From Dyella sp. GSA-30 (lineage in GTDB: Bacteria > Pseudomonadota > Gammaproteobacteria > Xanthomonadales > Rhodanobacteraceae): a DNA stretch of 64,000 bases. A program made the position numbers and the translations under genes. The stretch lies in contig NZ_AP027042.1 of assembly GCF_027924605.1 (NCBI RefSeq), forward strand, positions 4,255,524 through 4,319,523, given 5' to 3'. Positions 1 to 7,643 of the stretch are shown here, piece after piece. How positions within the stretch are numbered: the stretch's first letter is position 1; every line of letters begins with the position of its first letter. The notes beneath the pieces are model-generated. The model ran no database searches and had not been told where the DNA came from. It saw nothing but the letters and a program-made list of their open reading frames with translations.

Positions 1-680
1 GCTTGTTCGAACAGCGGTATGGCCGCTTCAGGACGGCGTACGTCCAGCAACGCATTAGCCACGGCTGTCTGCGCATACGCGGGAACCGCTTGACCGGATT
101 GACGCATGCGGTCGAACTCGTGCGCGGCATCGGAGTTTCGTTGTGCCTGCGCATAGGCCATCAAGCGATCGGCCGCAAGTCGCTCGTCCAGTCCCGGAAT
201 ACGCGAGTCATAGTGTTCCGCTGTCAGTTGCAGACTCTGTACGGCGCGGTCGGCTTCGACGTAAGGGCGGCGGGGATTTTCGTTGACCCAGGCGGCCCAT
301 GTGGTCTGATGTGCCGCGGCATTTGCTTCCAGACGCGCCATCTCGTCGGGTGCAAGCGCCGGATCCAGCGAACGAGCAAGTTGCAGGGCCTGCGTCGCGG
401 CGCCCAGGTCCGACAATAGACGCACACGCAGCAGCTTCGCCGCCGGATCGTCCGGCCAGCGCTGCAGGACGGCCTGGCATGCAGACAGTGCTTCGATGCG
501 GCGCCCTTGCGTTTGCAATTCGCGAGCATGAGCGAGCACGGCGTCGCGCGAGGCTGGCGCAACGACGGCGGCTGCATCTGCGGCTCGGCAGAATGTACTG
601 CTACCGAACAGCACGGCCATGGATACGGCCAGGCCCAAGCGACAGGCGATCGGTTTAGAACGTGGTGCAACAACGGTCAT
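1..680 (-). CDS. pgaA: PgaA/HmsH-type poly-N-acetylglucosamine export porin, N-terminal part
   Basis: The gene runs off the left edge, so only about the first 226 residues are seen. They start with a signal peptide (hydrophobic stretch about residues 13-30) followed by a TPR-like helical region. The order of segments matches the periplasmic TPR region of PgaA: an acidic/Arg-rich stretch ending in DRAVQSL, then an RMRQSGQAVPAYAQ-type repeat that aligns with the corresponding E. coli PgaA helix. PgaA exports partially deacetylated poly-beta-1,6-GlcNAc through the outer membrane. The barrel domain, and any pgaBCD genes, would lie outside the window. ATG at 680 is chosen because it precedes the signal peptide. 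A diguanylate cyclase gene lies just upstream on the same strand. Another TPR/barrel exporter is possible. The family call is from sequence memory, not a search. Confidence 0.66.
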   Translation of the reverse strand, partial: MTVVAPRSKPIACRLGLAVSMAVLFGSSTFCRAADAAAVVAPASRDAVLAHARELQTQGRRIEALSACQAVLQRWPDDPAAKLLRVRLLSDLGAATQALQLARSLDPALAPDEMARLEANAAAHQTTWAAWVNENPRRPYVEADRAVQSLQLTAEHYDSRIPGLDERLAADRLMAYAQAQRNSDAAHEFDRMRQSGQAVPAYAQTAVANALLDVRRPEAAIPLFEQ

Positions 681-770
681 GCGAGTACGACGTCCATGGC
701 TAAAGTTCTGCGGCACGACCGCAGATGTTTTCGCTGTGTTGATGGTGCGCAGCGCCTGCGCGGCATCAAG

Positions 771-791
771 GCCGGGCCGAATCGGCCCGGC
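771..791. other. GC-rich hairpin between diguanylate cyclase and pgaA
   Basis: A perfect 8-bp GC stem with a 5-nt loop lies just after the cyclase stop codon and about 90 bp before the pgaA start. No T-run follows on either strand, so it may be an attenuator or mRNA-stability element rather than a full terminator. Confidence 0.35.
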
Positions 792-799
792 ATCCCTGG

Positions 800-1954
800 C
801 TAGGGACGGTGCGTCGAGGGATGGGCACAGACGGTATTGCGGCCCTGCGCCTTGGCGGTGTACAGCGCGCGATCGGCCTGGCCGAGCAGCTCGCTGCGCT
901 GCTGCGCCACGCTCGCCTTGCGCGTGAAGTCGTCGAACGTCGCCACGCCGATGCTCAACGTGACGCATCCATACGGACTGGTTGGATGCTTCAGCTGCAG
1001 GTTACGGACCTCCTGCAATGCATTGAGTGCGATACGCAGCCCATGCGCGGCACCGGTGCCCGGCAACACCGCCATGAACTCTTCGCCACCGTAGCGGCCC
1101 ATCACATCGCTGCTGCGCCGCATGACCTGGCGCAACTGCTTGGCGATGGCACGCAGGCATTGATCGCCCTGCAGATGCCCGACGTGATCGTTGTAATCCT
1201 TGAACATGTCCACGTCGATCATCAAGACCGACAACGGCGTCGCATCCTGGACGGAACGACGAAGCTGCTGATCGATCGCCTCGTCGATGTGACGGCGGTT
1301 GGGCAGCCCGGTGAGATGGTCGTGGCTGGCGTGGAACTGCCAGCGACGATGATTTTTTTCCAGTACGCGCTCGGCCTGCTTGCGCGAGGTGATATCGACC
1401 AGCGTCGAGGTAAGCGCCAGCACCTGCCCATCGGAATTCTTCACCGGCTGAATCAGCTCGTGGAAGACACGTTCCTTCCAGGCAATTTCGCGATCGGCCA
1501 CCCTGAGCCCCGCATCGAGTACAGCCAGATCCTGACGCAATTGTGCAAGCGCGCCGGGCACGAAGTTTTCGACACGGTTGCCGATCAGTTGGGCCGGCTC
1601 CAGCTCATGGATGGCCGCGTAGGCGGTGTTGACCACGATGTAGCGGCCATCGCGACCGATCAGGCCGATCGGCATGGGAAAGGTGTCGTAAACCGCTTTC
1701 AAGGAAGCATCGAACAACAGCGTCCTGTCTTCGATCCAGCCTTCGCGTTGCCCGCTGGAGCCTTCACTGCGCGCCGCACGGTCGGACAGCGTCATCGCAC
1801 TCGGCGTGACCGGCTGCGTGCTCGCGGCGACATGCAGAGGCGTAGCCTTGCCGCCGTGGACGAGGTTATCGTTCTTGGTAGCAAGCACAGGTGTCGACGA
1901 GGCCACGAGGCGAATCGGCAGCGCGTCGTTCATTTGTCGATACATCTTTCTCAT
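800..1954 (-). CDS. PAS-GGDEF diguanylate cyclase
   Basis: Makes c-di-GMP from two GTP. From the chosen start (384 residues), a poorly conserved N-terminal region is followed by a PAS domain (about 80-190) and a GGDEF domain (about 205-380). The active-site motif is GGEEF (residues 289-293), in the productive form. An RSSD inhibitory site lies exactly five residues before it, so product feedback is expected. No membrane segment is seen, so it is probably cytoplasmic. ATG at 1954 is preferred over ATG at 1975 because a GGGGGAAG ribosome-binding site precedes it. The PgaA-type gene follows 119 bp downstream on the same strand. By analogy with HmsT of Yersinia, this cyclase may supply the c-di-GMP that activates PNAG synthesis; that link is inferred. 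Confidence 0.92.
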   Translation of the reverse strand: MRKMYRQMNDALPIRLVASSTPVLATKNDNLVHGGKATPLHVAASTQPVTPSAMTLSDRAARSEGSSGQREGWIEDRTLLFDASLKAVYDTFPMPIGLIGRDGRYIVVNTAYAAIHELEPAQLIGNRVENFVPGALAQLRQDLAVLDAGLRVADREIAWKERVFHELIQPVKNSDGQVLALTSTLVDITSRKQAERVLEKNHRRWQFHASHDHLTGLPNRRHIDEAIDQQLRRSVQDATPLSVLMIDVDMFKDYNDHVGHLQGDQCLRAIAKQLRQVMRRSSDVMGRYGGEEFMAVLPGTGAAHGLRIALNALQEVRNLQLKHPTSPYGCVTLSIGVATFDDFTRKASVAQQRSELLGQADRALYTAKAQGRNTVCAHPSTHRP

Positions 1955-2140
1955 TGCTTCCCCCTGGGTCGCCATGAATTCAAGTACGATCTTGAAGCCC
2001 TGGTGCCAGCGACTACACGAACAAGAAAGGGCTGACCTGCCCTCTACGTACGGATGGTGTCGACGCCCGACAGGCTCGTATCGCGTGAGGCCGAACCCGT
2101 CGAATCACTCGACATTGCACAAATATGCTCGTGTCGGTCA

Positions 2141-2166
2141 GCGCTTTGAATCAGAAAAGTCCTAGG
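2141..2166. promoter_or_regulatory. 26-bp repeated motif, copy 1 (candidate operator)
   Basis: Shares 24 of 26 positions with the copy at 3631-3656 and contains the 10-bp palindrome GTCCTAGGAC at its right end. It lies about 190 bp upstream of the diguanylate cyclase start (minus strand). Read on the minus strand it resembles the enterobacterial RcsB box at roughly 11 of 14 positions by eye. An RcsB-like regulator is encoded nearby (3846-4475). Function not shown. Confidence 0.4.
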
Positions 2167-2192
2167 ACAACAAAGATATGGCCCGGTAACTG

Positions 2193-2645
2193 CTACTCGA
2201 TGGCGTGAGTCCGCAGCAAGTACGCCCTCAGACCTGTCACCGCATTGCCTACTTGCTTGCTGACCGCGCGCCTGATCAACGGTGCCACCAGTCGTACCAG
2301 AGGCGAGCGCGCCGTGATGTCGATAGTGTGGGTCAGGTAGGTACCGTTTCCATGCGGTCGCATCGAGAAGTCGACCAACACCCTGAACCGGCGTGCCACA
2401 TACTCGCAAGCGAGGTTTTCAAATGGCCGCCTGGAAACGATCACACCGGGCATCACGCCATCGCGAGCGACACCCTGGTAGAAAAACTTCAGCGGGTCAC
2501 CCACCCGATTTTCCCCATCACCCGATCGTTGAAGCCGAATGCAACGGTTCAACCATTGATGCGTCGAGGAAAAATCATCGATGACCCTGAACACCTGCAC
2601 AGGATCTCTGGGCAAGAATGCATCTTGCCCGTGGGATATCTTCAT
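2193..2645 (-). CDS. SRPBCC-family (START-like/polyketide-cyclase-like) protein
   Basis: A 150-residue protein with the SRPBCC pattern: an N-terminal strand, a V-F-x-V-I-x-D helix (about 18-25), a middle HQWLNR/GVARDG region and a long C-terminal amphipathic helix (about 120-145). Such proteins form a helix-grip cavity that binds hydrophobic ligands; neither ligand nor reaction can be predicted here. ATG at 2645 is chosen because the conserved fold begins there; an upstream extension to 2690 would overlap the preceding gene. It lies 19 bp downstream of the GlsB-like gene on the same strand and may be co-transcribed with it. No signal peptide is seen. Confidence 0.7.
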   Translation of the reverse strand: MKISHGQDAFLPRDPVQVFRVIDDFSSTHQWLNRCIRLQRSGDGENRVGDPLKFFYQGVARDGVMPGVIVSRRPFENLACEYVARRFRVLVDFSMRPHGNGTYLTHTIDITARSPLVRLVAPLIRRAVSKQVGNAVTGLRAYLLRTHAIE

Positions 2646-2664
2646 GCGAGGCAAGGTGCCGGCG

Positions 2665-2925
2665 TTACTTGACCAGAACCTTGATGGCACGCAGCGCCAG
2701 CAAAAGCACCACAGCGCCGATGGTGGCAGTAATGATCGAACCGAACAGGCCGGCGCTCACGCCGATCCCAAGCAACCCGGCAAGCCAGCCGCCAACAAAG
2801 GCACCAACGATGCCGACCGCGATATCGGCAAACAGACCGAATCCGCCGCCTTTTACCAGCAAACCCGCCAGCCAGCCGGCGACGGCACCGATGATGATCC
2901 AGACGATGATGCCATGTGCTGCCAT
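2665..2925 (-). CDS. GlsB/YeaQ/YmgE family stress-response membrane protein
   Basis: An 86-residue, Gly-rich inner-membrane protein with three hydrophobic helices and the family hallmark of repeated G-x-x-x-G and AGWLAGLL segments (about 15-25 and 46-55). Members of this transglycosylase-associated family are commonly induced by stress; their molecular role is unclear. ATG at 2925 is preceded by GGAGCAGGGAAC, a good ribosome-binding site, and gives the normal family length. The SRPBCC gene follows closely downstream. Confidence 0.88.
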   Translation of the reverse strand: MAAHGIIVWIIIGAVAGWLAGLLVKGGGFGLFADIAVGIVGAFVGGWLAGLLGIGVSAGLFGSIITATIGAVVLLLALRAIKVLVK

Positions 2926-2992
2926 GTTCCCTGCTCCGTCGATGGTGATGTGTATGAAGTTCGAAACCGATGCCTTGGTTATCGTGTGCGTG

Positions 2993-3361
2993 TCACGTCT
3001 CGGCGACGCGCTGCTGCGACTTGAGCGCGATGACCGCGCGACGCAACGTCTCCTGCATTTTCGGATCGACCGCGACCAGGCGATCGGCGGCCCGCAACAT
3101 GACCTGCATGGACGGGTCGGACAGCGCCAGCTCGCCCCACTCCGCAAGCAAGATTTTTCGCAGCATGGGCAACCGGATGTTTTCCAACGATGCTCGATCG
3201 TCCGGATCGATCGCCGTGAGCAGATCGGCCAGTTCGCGCTTCATGACTATCTCGCCCGCTTCCCGCGCCGGCGAACCGGCGTGGCCAGGCATGGGCGCAA
3301 CGCCACTGGCGATATGCCTCAAGATGTCGATAAGCGAAGGTCGTTGATTGGACACGGTCAT
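2993..3361 (-). CDS. Conserved-looking hypothetical protein
   Basis: A 122-residue soluble protein without signal peptide or membrane segment. It is mainly helical, with a Leu/Asp/Arg-rich C-terminal half (for example LADLLTAIDPDDRASLENIR) that could form a helical bundle. ATG at 3361 is chosen because codons upstream of it read into low-complexity, Pro-rich sequence. It lies 67 bp upstream of the GlsB-like gene on the same strand. I do not recognise the family. A 26-bp motif shared with the diguanylate cyclase upstream region lies about 270 bp upstream. Confidence 0.6.
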   Translation of the reverse strand: MTVSNQRPSLIDILRHIASGVAPMPGHAGSPAREAGEIVMKRELADLLTAIDPDDRASLENIRLPMLRKILLAEWGELALSDPSMQVMLRAADRLVAVDPKMQETLRRAVIALKSQQRVAET

Positions 3362-3630
3362 AAGAAACCAGGAATCGTTTCCCGACCCTCCGTGGCCGGG
3401 AAAACGAAAAGGATGGCGATGGGCTGGCGGGTGCATCAAACGGCAATACCCCAAGCTCACCCCTTCACCCAATAAAGTTCCCAACAAACCGAACCAAGGG
3501 GGCGGAGGTCGGTTGGTCGTCGGCGTGCTCACCGACACATACACATCCCTGGTATGCGGGAAGGCAGGTGCCGCGGCCAGGTCGAGCGGCCGCTGCATCG
3601 TCTTGATGCGTAATGTGGGCTAGCGGGGGC

Positions 3631-3656
3631 GCGCTTGGAATCGGAAAAGTCCTAGG
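3631..3656. promoter_or_regulatory. 26-bp repeated motif, copy 2 (candidate operator)
   Basis: Differs at two positions from the copy at 2141-2166. It contains CCTAGG but lacks the last bases of the longer palindrome. It sits upstream of the minus-strand hypothetical gene starting at 3361 and immediately beside a REP-like element, so it could also belong to a repeat family rather than be an operator. Confidence 0.35.
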
Positions 3657-3687
3657 CGCTGAAAAAGGGGGTGTGTCGCCATGAACC

Positions 3688-3836
3688 AAGAGCGCCCCCT
3701 CACCCCAACCCTCTCCCCCGGCGAAGCCAGGGGAGAGGGAGCCTACTGAGGCAACTTCAGTATTTCGCACCTGCGCAACTTAGCTCCCTCTCCCCTGGCT
3801 TGCCGGGGGAGAGGGCTGGGGTGAGGGGGCGCTCTT
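3688..3836. repeat. REP/BIME-like inverted repeat, family A copy 1
   Basis: A 149-bp element with long, nearly perfect inverted arms rich in CCCTCACCCCAACCCTCTCC and CCCCGGCGAAGCC, separated by about 45 bp. A second copy with the same arms and a related centre (TTTCGCACNTGCG) lies at 17212-17352. Both are intergenic, as expected for REP doublets. No coding capacity. Confidence 0.85.
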
Positions 3837-3845
3837 AGAATAGAA

Positions 3846-4475
3846 CTAAGACCCAAGCGACCGAGCATACTCAAACAACTGCTTGTCACTCTCCAGCCCA
3901 AGCTTGCGCATAGCGTCGCGCTTCTGCTGACTGATCGTCTTCACGCTGCGGCCGGTACGCCGCGCAATCTCCGACACGGTAAGCCCCTCAGCAAGAAAGC
4001 GAACGATTTCCGCCTCGCGTGGAGAAATCGGCCCGTGCTCATCGGTGGGCGTGGTGGTGCCTTCGATCTGGCGACGCGTACGCTCGCTCAGATAAGTACG
4101 GCCGGCACGAATCGCATCGATCGCGAGCATCAACTCCTTGGTGCCCGCCATCTTGTCCACCACGCCACGCACACCAGCGGCGATCATGCCCTGGATGAGG
4201 CCGGGGTTGCTGAGCATGGTCAACACCAGGATAGGCAGTTGTGGACTGGCTTCGCGCAACTGCCGCAGCATGCTCAGGCCATCACTGGCGGGGTGGCTGC
4301 CCGGCATGGAAAAATCGGTGATCAGCAGATCGCAGGGAACCCGCGAAACCAACGAAACCAGCTCCGGCCCGCTATAGGCCTCGCCGACAACGGTGAAGCG
4401 GTCGCCATAAGCCTGTAGCGATGCCTTGAGCCCGGCCAGAACCACCGGATGGTCGTCGGAAATAATGATCCTCAC
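3846..4475 (-). CDS. RcsB-like response regulator (REC + LuxR-type HTH)
   Basis: A 209-residue NarL/FixJ-type regulator. The receiver domain (1-120) has the acidic pair D7-D8, the phospho-acceptor D54 within TDFSMPG and a conserved Lys near 107. The C-terminal LuxR HTH (about 145-205) carries ISPREAEIVRFLAEG and the recognition helix SVKTISQQK. The insertion after DFSMPG and the ISQQK helix are characteristic of the RcsB/BvgA-type group. The gene is divergent from the RcsC-like hybrid kinase gene at 4596, its likely phosphate donor. Probable targets are surface or exopolysaccharide genes, as for RcsB; that is inference. Confidence 0.88.
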   Translation of the reverse strand: MRIIISDDHPVVLAGLKASLQAYGDRFTVVGEAYSGPELVSLVSRVPCDLLITDFSMPGSHPASDGLSMLRQLREASPQLPILVLTMLSNPGLIQGMIAAGVRGVVDKMAGTKELMLAIDAIRAGRTYLSERTRRQIEGTTTPTDEHGPISPREAEIVRFLAEGLTVSEIARRTGRSVKTISQQKRDAMRKLGLESDKQLFEYARSLGS

Positions 4476-4595
4476 ACACCCTCCTTACCCTGCAACTGCA
4501 ACGTCCTCGACATCCTGGATTCAACCGTGTTCCCTTTGTCCTGGACTCGAACAGGAGTCGTAGCACCCGGTATTCTCCACGCAGCAGCTTATTAC

Positions 4596-7511
4596 ATGGG
4601 ATCGACCACGACAGTGCCGCCGAATGATTACCTTGCCCTCCAAGGACTGATGCCGGACCACTCGGGGTGGTTGGCGGCTGTGCTGGACAACGCGTCCACG
4701 GCAGCCTGGGTGGACAACCGGGCGGTTCCCATCACCCCTGTGACTCTGGCTTTGGCCGGTCTGTTGTTGGCCACAGCCCTGGTAGGGCTGATGCTTACCT
4801 GGCTCCTGCAGCGTAGGGATCGCAATGCAAAGGCCTTGCAGGCCGAACTGGCCGGCCAACGCTTTTTTTCCGAAGAAACCCTCAATGCACTGCCCTTCCC
4901 AGTCGCCGTGCATCACCTCGATGGCACCTGCCGGAGCGCCAATACAGCTTGCCAGCGCGACCGGCCGGCCTTCGATGCCCTGATGGCGACCATGGACGAT
5001 CGGCACATCGCGCAAACGTTGCAAGCGGGCGTCGATGGCTATCGTCACGAGATAAGTTACACAGACGACGCCGGACGAACACGCGCGGCGGTCGTCCTGA
5101 ACAAGCTCCTGCTCAGCCCTGGCGGCGAGCCTGACGGTTTCACCAGCTCGTTGTTTGAGGTGACCGAGTTCCATGCTGCCGAGCAAGCGGCGCGCTCCAC
5201 GGAACTTCGCCTGCGCGAGATCGCGCAACACATTCCCCTGGTGATTTTCACGCGCGCCGTCGATGCTCGGAATGTGCATCGGCTGGTCTTTGCCGCAGGC
5301 GACATGCACGCGCTGTTCGGCCTGGGCGTCGCCGATCTGGTCGAATCGGGCGAGGTGCTGCGCGAACGCGCGCTCCATGATCGGGTCCATCCGGACGACT
5401 TGCCGGCTTTCGATGCCTTCATGTCCGCCAACGGCGATATGCAGCTGCGATCGCTCGATTTTCGCGCCTTCGGCCAGGAAGGATTGCGCTGGATCCACGC
5501 CATGCTCGCCCCACAGCGGATGCCAAGCGGCGATCTGCGTCTGCTGGGCTGCTTCATCGACACGACCGAACTCAATCTTCGCAACGAAACGCTGCGGATC
5601 GCACGCGATGTCGCCGAGCGCGCCTCCAAGGCCAAGGCGGATTTCCTGGCCACCATGAGCCACGAGATCCGCACGCCGATGAATGGCGTGATCGGCATGC
5701 TGGAATTGCTGGGCCATACACCGATCAATGCGGAGCAGCGCGAACTCCTGCGCGCCGTCGAAGACTCCGCCAGCGTGTTACTTCAGATACTCAACGACAT
5801 CCTGGATTTCTCCAAGCTGGAAGCGGGCGACCTGCGCCTGGACGAAACCGCTTTCGAACCACGCGCGTTGATCGACAGCGTGATGAACGTGATGGCCTCG
5901 TCGGCTCAGAAGAAGGGATTGAGCGTACGCATATCCATCGATACCGGCGTTGCCGGCGCGCTGCGCGGCGACAGCGTTCGCCTCAGGCAGATTCTGCTCA
6001 ATCTGGTGAACAACGCCACCAAGTTCACCGAACGCGGCAGCGTTTCCGTACGTCTTATGCTGCTGGGCGACGATGGCTCGCATCAGCGTCTACGCCTGAG
6101 TGTCACCGATACCGGTATCGGCATCGCCAAGGACCGGCAAGCCACCCTCTTCAATCCCTTTACCCAGGCCGAAGCATGGACGAGTCGCCGCTACGGCGGC
6201 ACCGGTCTGGGCCTGGCTATCTGCCGTCATCTGGCGCAATTGATGGATGGCAGCATCGAACTGAGCAGCGAGCCCGGTGCGGGAACCACCGTCATGCTCG
6301 ATCTGCGCCTATCGATCGTTCAACGCGAAGCAGCAACACCGGCAAACTTGCGTGGACGCCACGCTATCGTGCGTCTCGGTTCGGATGACACCGCCACGGC
6401 ACTTTGCGAATCGCTCAAATCGTTAGGCGTCAGTGTCGAGAACGCGCCCCCCTCGCAGCCGCTGCGCGAAGGCATGGCAGCGAGCCTGCTGTTTATCGAT
6501 CCGCTCGATCAGGCCAGCGCCACCCAGGTCAGCGCTCACGTGGTCGCGGTCACCGGCGAGCCGCTCCGCGGCATGGGCGTCGAAACGGCGAATGGCCGTG
6601 TCCTGCTGAGCGCGAACCCGCTGCGCTGGCAATCGTTGATCCGTGCCTGCATGGTCTCGCTCGAACTGGATGCAGCCCTGGAACAACCGACCGCATCGCC
6701 AGGAACGGCTATCGACCAGGCTCCGCTGCCTGACTCGAACCTGCTGGCCACGGCACAGGCGGATCTGCCGCTTCATCGCGGCCACGTCCTGGTCGCTGAA
6801 GATCACCCCATCAGCCAGCAACTGATCGGCCGCCAGCTCGCCCTGCTCGGGCTCACCTGCGATATCGTGGACAACGGACAGGATGCCTATGAAGCCTTGT
6901 CCGGCGGCGACTACGACCTGCTCCTCACCGACTGCAACATGCCCACGATGAGCGGCTACGAACTCGCGTCGGCATGGCGTCGCCATGAAGCGGCTGCACC
7001 AGGCCAACGCCGGCTGCCGATTGTCGCAATGACGGCCAACGCCCTGGGTGGCGAAGCGATCAAGGCGCGGGACGCGGGCATGGACGACGTGCTCAGCAAA
7101 CCCCTGCAGCTGCTGCCGCTCAGCCGGAAGCTCGGTCAATGGCTGCCGGATCGGGCCATCGAACTGCCCACCCAAGCGCACGGATATTCCGGTGTCATGG
7201 GCGCCGATGATGCCTTCCGTTCGCAGATGTTGCATATGTTTACCAACGCCAGTCGGGACGACCTTCGCGAGCTCGCGCGCTGCGTCGCCGAAGGCGATAG
7301 CGCGGCCGCATCGCTGGCCTTGCATCGCCTGCTCGGAGCCTTGCAGCTTTTCAACGAGGACGGCGCGCTGATGGAGGAAGGCCGGCGACTGCTGCTGGCC
7401 CTGAACGGGGAACATGGGTCTCAGGCCCTGCCGGAGCTGCCCGGATTCGCCCAGGAAACCGAGAAGTTTCTTATAAAACTTAATGCCCACCCACCTGCCG
7501 CAACCCCCTAA
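4596..7511 (+). CDS. RcsC-like hybrid sensor histidine kinase (HisKA-HATPase-REC-HPt)
   Basis: A 971-residue membrane kinase. One clear transmembrane helix (about 46-68) is followed by PAS-like sensor regions (about 85-340), HisKA with H356 in MSHEIRTP, an HATPase domain with N and G boxes, a linker with a degenerate receiver-like region, a receiver with D779 in LTDCNMP, and a C-terminal HPt-like domain with H910 in LHRLLGA. ATG at 4596 is chosen because earlier start codons fall within, or just beside, the divergent regulator gene. The order H-D-H suggests a complete phosphorelay in one chain, handing phosphate to the RcsB-like regulator at 3846-4475. In enterobacteria the HPt lies on a separate protein, RcsD; none is seen here. 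The FecR gene follows on the same strand. Confidence 0.9.
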   Translation: MGSTTTVPPNDYLALQGLMPDHSGWLAAVLDNASTAAWVDNRAVPITPVTLALAGLLLATALVGLMLTWLLQRRDRNAKALQAELAGQRFFSEETLNALPFPVAVHHLDGTCRSANTACQRDRPAFDALMATMDDRHIAQTLQAGVDGYRHEISYTDDAGRTRAAVVLNKLLLSPGGEPDGFTSSLFEVTEFHAAEQAARSTELRLREIAQHIPLVIFTRAVDARNVHRLVFAAGDMHALFGLGVADLVESGEVLRERALHDRVHPDDLPAFDAFMSANGDMQLRSLDFRAFGQEGLRWIHAMLAPQRMPSGDLRLLGCFIDTTELNLRNETLRIARDVAERASKAKADFLATMSHEIRTPMNGVIGMLELLGHTPINAEQRELLRAVEDSASVLLQILNDILDFSKLEAGDLRLDETAFEPRALIDSVMNVMASSAQKKGLSVRISIDTGVAGALRGDSVRLRQILLNLVNNATKFTERGSVSVRLMLLGDDGSHQRLRLSVTDTGIGIAKDRQATLFNPFTQAEAWTSRRYGGTGLGLAICRHLAQLMDGSIELSSEPGAGTTVMLDLRLSIVQREAATPANLRGRHAIVRLGSDDTATALCESLKSLGVSVENAPPSQPLREGMAASLLFIDPLDQASATQVSAHVVAVTGEPLRGMGVETANGRVLLSANPLRWQSLIRACMVSLELDAALEQPTASPGTAIDQAPLPDSNLLATAQADLPLHRGHVLVAEDHPISQQLIGRQLALLGLTCDIVDNGQDAYEALSGGDYDLLLTDCNMPTMSGYELASAWRRHEAAAPGQRRLPIVAMTANALGGEAIKARDAGMDDVLSKPLQLLPLSRKLGQWLPDRAIELPTQAHGYSGVMGADDAFRSQMLHMFTNASRDDLRELARCVAEGDSAAASLALHRLLGALQLFNEDGALMEEGRRLLLALNGEHGSQALPELPGFAQETEKFLIKLNAHPPAATP

Positions 7512-7643
7512 ATAGCTATTTCCATCACAGTTCGAGACAATAGCCCTTGCTGAAAGCCGCAACTTTGCCTAGGGATCCGGACGATCCTTGGCCAGGGAGG
7601 ACGTGCGGCAGCGCTTCTGGGGGCGCAACAGTTGAGGATTTAC

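Noticed and set aside
809-2035. 408-codon open frame on the plus strand opposite the diguanylate cyclase
   Set aside because: It mirrors the codons of the GGDEF gene in GC-rich DNA, has no domain and no ribosome-binding site.
4521-5717. 398-codon open frame opposite the hybrid kinase
   Set aside because: Antisense of a clear kinase; composition biased (His/Gln/Arg-rich), no family pattern.
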